A stretch of 64,000 bases of DNA from UBA940 sp045613745 (GTDB lineage Bacteria; Bacteroidota; Bacteroidia; Bacteroidales; Rikenellaceae): contig JAZLBP010000002.1 of assembly GCA_045613745.1 (NCBI GenBank), positions 62,001-126,000 on the forward strand, read 5' to 3'. The notes under the pieces were generated by a model. That model was not told where the DNA came from and did not search any database. It saw nothing but the letters and a program-made list of their open reading frames with translations. The position numbers were made by a program, and so were the translations under genes. Shown one piece after another: positions 61,640 to 64,000 of this stretch (the stretch's first letter is position 1; each line of letters opens with the position of its first letter).

Positions 61640-63286
61640 ATGGAAAAGAAAAATTACATAGTCGCTTTGGATTTGGGCAGCAGTTGCGTCAAGATTGCAC
61701 TCGGCAGCGTGTGCGATGACGTGCTGACTGTCGAGGATATCGTTTGTAAGGAGTTGGCAGGTCACGGAATGTCGCGTGGCGCTATCAATAACCGTCAGGT
61801 GGTGAGCAACGCCATCCGCAATGCTGTGGATGAACTCGAACACCGCAACGGTGTCCGCATCTCGGATGTTCACACCGGTGTGGCCGACAAGGATATTAAG
61901 TGCGCCACACACGACTACTTTGTGTATGTAAGCCGTGGCGACGGCGAGATTGGCAAGGAGGATGTCAACAAGCTCCACGACGGAATGTATAACGTTCGCG
62001 CCGAGGATGGTGTCCGTATCTTGGAGCGTATCCCCCAAATCTATCGCGTATATGGTCCCAGCGGTATCGACGAGGTTACCGACCCCGTAGGTTGCTTTGG
62101 TAAGAAACTTGCCGCAACCTTTGCCTTTGTGCTGGGTAACGACAATATGATTGTCCGCTACGAGAACACTCTTGCAGGTCTTACTCCCAAACTTTCGGCC
62201 AAGACTCTCACCGCAGGTCCTATGTTCGCGGTGCAGGCTACTGCCATCGAGGATGAGCTCAACGATGGTGTTGTTGTGCTCGACATCGGTCGCGACACCA
62301 CCGACCTTTGTATCTGCAAGAACGGCATCGTGCGATATGTGCGTACCATTCCTCTGGGTTCGGGCGACATCAATGCCGATATCCAAGGTTTCGGAATTCC
62401 CCAAAGCAAGGTCGAGGGTATCAAACTCACTCACGGACAAGCCTTGGCCGACAAGATTCAGGTTGACAAGACCATCAACGCAGGTCCGAGTATAAAACAA
62501 TCGGTGCTCATCACCCAAAAGGCGCTGGCGAAACTTATTGAGTACCGACTCAAAGATATTGTCAAATTTGTCAAGGACGAGATTCGTGACTCGGGTTATG
62601 CCGACAAACTGCCTTGCGGTGTGATTCTTACAGGTGGCGGTGCCAACCTGAAAGACATCGACGTGATGTTCTCGAACGAACTTGATATGGATGTGCGTGT
62701 GGCACGCCCCAACCTCCACGTTATGACTCCCGAGGGTCGCGAGGAGATGGTCGATAAGTTGGAGTATGCAACCGTAATCGGTATGCTGCACAACGCCAAG
62801 GCCAAAGGACTCTATAACCACGTTGAGGTTATCCGTTCGGTTAGTCCCGTTGTGGAGCCCGTAGCAGAGCCCAAGCCACAACCCGTGGCAGAGCCTCGTC
62901 GTGTACAACCTACCCCCGTGGTAACCGCACCTGCGCAACCCGTAGTGGAGAAGAGAGTTGAGCCCACACCCGTGGTCGAGAAACCCGTGGTTGAGAAACC
63001 TGTCGAGGTGAAACCCGTAGTTGAGAAGCCCGCAGTGGAGAGTCCTGCTACCGAGCCCGAGCAACCCGCAAAAGAGACTCCCAAGAACCCCTTTATCAGT
63101 TCGATTCAAGGTAAGGTTAAGGAGTTGCGTGGTGGCGACGAGGAGAGTAGCTCGAAGGAGACTGACGACAACAGCGATGAGCAACCTTCGGAGGACAAGA
63201 CCCCTTGGTATGTTCGTCTGCGCGACAAGGTGCGCGATGCAATTTTCCCCGAGACCGTCGAGGATGATGACATCAGCTACCGCTAA
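61640..63286 (+). CDS. ftsA: Cell division protein FtsA with extended C-terminal tail
   Basis: Actin-like membrane tether for FtsZ. 548 residues, against about 420 in most bacteria. The core (1-400) has the ATPase segments DLGSSCVKIALG, VVLDIGRDTTDLCI and VILTGGGANLKDID. Residues about 402-480 are a Pro/Val/Glu/Lys linker with repeats of the PVVEKPV type, then an acidic stretch and, at 521-536, PWYVRLRDKVRDAIF, a probable amphipathic membrane-binding helix. ftsZ follows after 26 bp. Confidence 0.92.
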   Translation: MEKKNYIVALDLGSSCVKIALGSVCDDVLTVEDIVCKELAGHGMSRGAINNRQVVSNAIRNAVDELEHRNGVRISDVHTGVADKDIKCATHDYFVYVSRGDGEIGKEDVNKLHDGMYNVRAEDGVRILERIPQIYRVYGPSGIDEVTDPVGCFGKKLAATFAFVLGNDNMIVRYENTLAGLTPKLSAKTLTAGPMFAVQATAIEDELNDGVVVLDIGRDTTDLCICKNGIVRYVRTIPLGSGDINADIQGFGIPQSKVEGIKLTHGQALADKIQVDKTINAGPSIKQSVLITQKALAKLIEYRLKDIVKFVKDEIRDSGYADKLPCGVILTGGGANLKDIDVMFSNELDMDVRVARPNLHVMTPEGREEMVDKLEYATVIGMLHNAKAKGLYNHVEVIRSVSPVVEPVAEPKPQPVAEPRRVQPTPVVTAPAQPVVEKRVEPTPVVEKPVVEKPVEVKPVVEKPAVESPATEPEQPAKETPKNPFISSIQGKVKELRGGDEESSSKETDDNSDEQPSEDKTPWYVRLRDKVRDAIFPETVEDDDISYR

Positions 63287-63312
63287 ACAACCACATACAG
63301 TACGCAAACACC

Positions 63313-64000
63313 ATGAATAGCGATATCTTAAATACACTCAATGTGGAGGAAATCACCCATAGCGACATTATGGTTGTGGGTGTGGGAGGTGCCGGAGGTA
63401 ATGCTCTCAACAATATGATTGAAAGCCAAATCTACAACGTCACCTTTATGGCCTGCAACACCGACCAAGACGCTTTGGAGAATAGCAAGGCCGAACTGCG
63501 ACTGCAACTCGGCAATGGTAAGGGTGCGGGCAACAACCCTGCAAAGGGTCAGGCTATGGCTTTGGAGAGCCTGAGCGACATTTGCGATATGCTGCGTGCT
63601 TCGGGTGCCAAGATGATATTCTTCACCGCAGGTATGGGTGGTGGTACGGGTACGGGTGCTACGCCCGTTATTGCTCGTGCGGCCCGCGACCTGCACGAAA
63701 AACTGATGCAGGAGGACGAGAACTCTTTGGGCGTTCTGACCGTGGCTGTTGTGACCACTCCCTTTACCAACGAGGGTCCCACACGTGTAAACCAAGCGCG
63801 CGAGGGTATCGAGGAGTTGCGCAAATGGGTGGATGCAATTCTGGTTATCAACAACGACAGCCTGATTGGTCTGTGCGGTAACTTGCCCGAGGCTGAGGCA
63901 TTGAAGGTGCTCGACGGCATCCTGACCTCGGCAGTTAAGGGTATGGCCGAGATTATTACCCTGGTTGGTAATGTCAATATCGATATTGCCGACGCCAATA
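63313..64000 (+). CDS. ftsZ: Cell division protein FtsZ, partial
   Basis: Tubulin-like GTPase that forms the Z ring; 229 codons are present before the window ends. The N-terminal GVGGAGGNAL and the tubulin signature GMGGGTGTGATPV are complete, followed by TVAVVTTPFTNEGPTR and the NDSL segment. The C-terminal half, including the tail that binds FtsA, lies outside. Start MNSDILNTLN at 63313. Confidence 0.96.
   Translation, partial: MNSDILNTLNVEEITHSDIMVVGVGGAGGNALNNMIESQIYNVTFMACNTDQDALENSKAELRLQLGNGKGAGNNPAKGQAMALESLSDICDMLRASGAKMIFFTAGMGGGTGTGATPVIARAARDLHEKLMQEDENSLGVLTVAVVTTPFTNEGPTRVNQAREGIEELRKWVDAILVINNDSLIGLCGNLPEAEALKVLDGILTSAVKGMAEIITLVGNVNIDIADAN

Overview
The window looks like a chromosomal core region of a Bacteroidales bacterium, most plausibly Rikenellaceae (Alistipes-like). 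That placement is an inference from four things: promoters of the Bacteroidetes type (TTG/TTTG, about 19-21 bp, TAnnTTTG), almost no Shine-Dalgarno sequences, BACON and leucine-rich-repeat lipoproteins, and a V-type ATPase operon of the Bacteroidetes kind (E-DUF2764-A-B-D-I-K). I see no phage, insertion sequence, CRISPR array or integrative element.

Layout. 1-7.2 kb: ruvB with a secreted esterase (minus), a purM-OPT transporter-pepT operon (plus), and meso-diaminopimelate dehydrogenase (minus). 7.3-15.8 kb: a small membrane-anchored unknown, tRNA-Arg(ACG), a secreted SGNH hydrolase coupled to a giant BACON/LRR lipoprotein, a 1.35-kb gap with degenerate repeats and a candidate structured RNA, then manA and a nitroreductase. 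15.8-17.4 kb: a HAD phosphatase with rdgB behind two long inverted repeats. 17.4-26.5 kb: the V-type ATPase operon with DUF4301 upstream (minus). 26.6-38 kb: acyl-CoA synthetase, queG, prmC-recX-M23 peptidase, nagB, cysteine synthase, a TlpA-like thioredoxin protein and a PPi-type phosphofructokinase. 38-41 kb: a second LRR lipoprotein behind a long leader. 41-48.8 kb: a yihY-DUF2520-kdsC unit, a murB-tilS-holA unit, a class IV aminotransferase-like protein without the catalytic lysine, and a lipid acyltransferase. 48.8-64 kb: the division and cell-wall (dcw) cluster rsmH-ftsL-ftsI-murE-mraY-murD-ftsW-murG-murC-ftsQ-ftsA-ftsZ, cut by the window end inside ftsZ.

How the genes fit together. Wall synthesis dominates: ddh makes meso-DAP, MurE carries the DAP-type DNPR motif, MurB/C/D/E/G and MraY build lipid II, and FtsI/FtsW polymerise it at the division site. 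Energy genes hint at ion and pyrophosphate economy: the V-ATPase K subunit keeps the residues that bind Na+ in Enterococcus NtpK, and the phosphofructokinase has the PPi-type GGDD/PKTIDND signature. The OPT transporter and PepT form a peptide uptake and cleavage pair.

Most interesting points: a strong promoter-hairpins-terminator unit in the 12.8-14.1 kb gap that looks like an independent structured RNA; accessory segments in three neighbouring divisome proteins (FtsL N-terminal tail, FtsQ coiled-coil insertion, FtsA C-terminal repeat linker); two long palindromes upstream of the HAD/rdgB unit; several genes whose -7 box lies 4-7 nt from the start codon (predicted leaderless mRNAs); and a probable aminotransferase pseudoenzyme.
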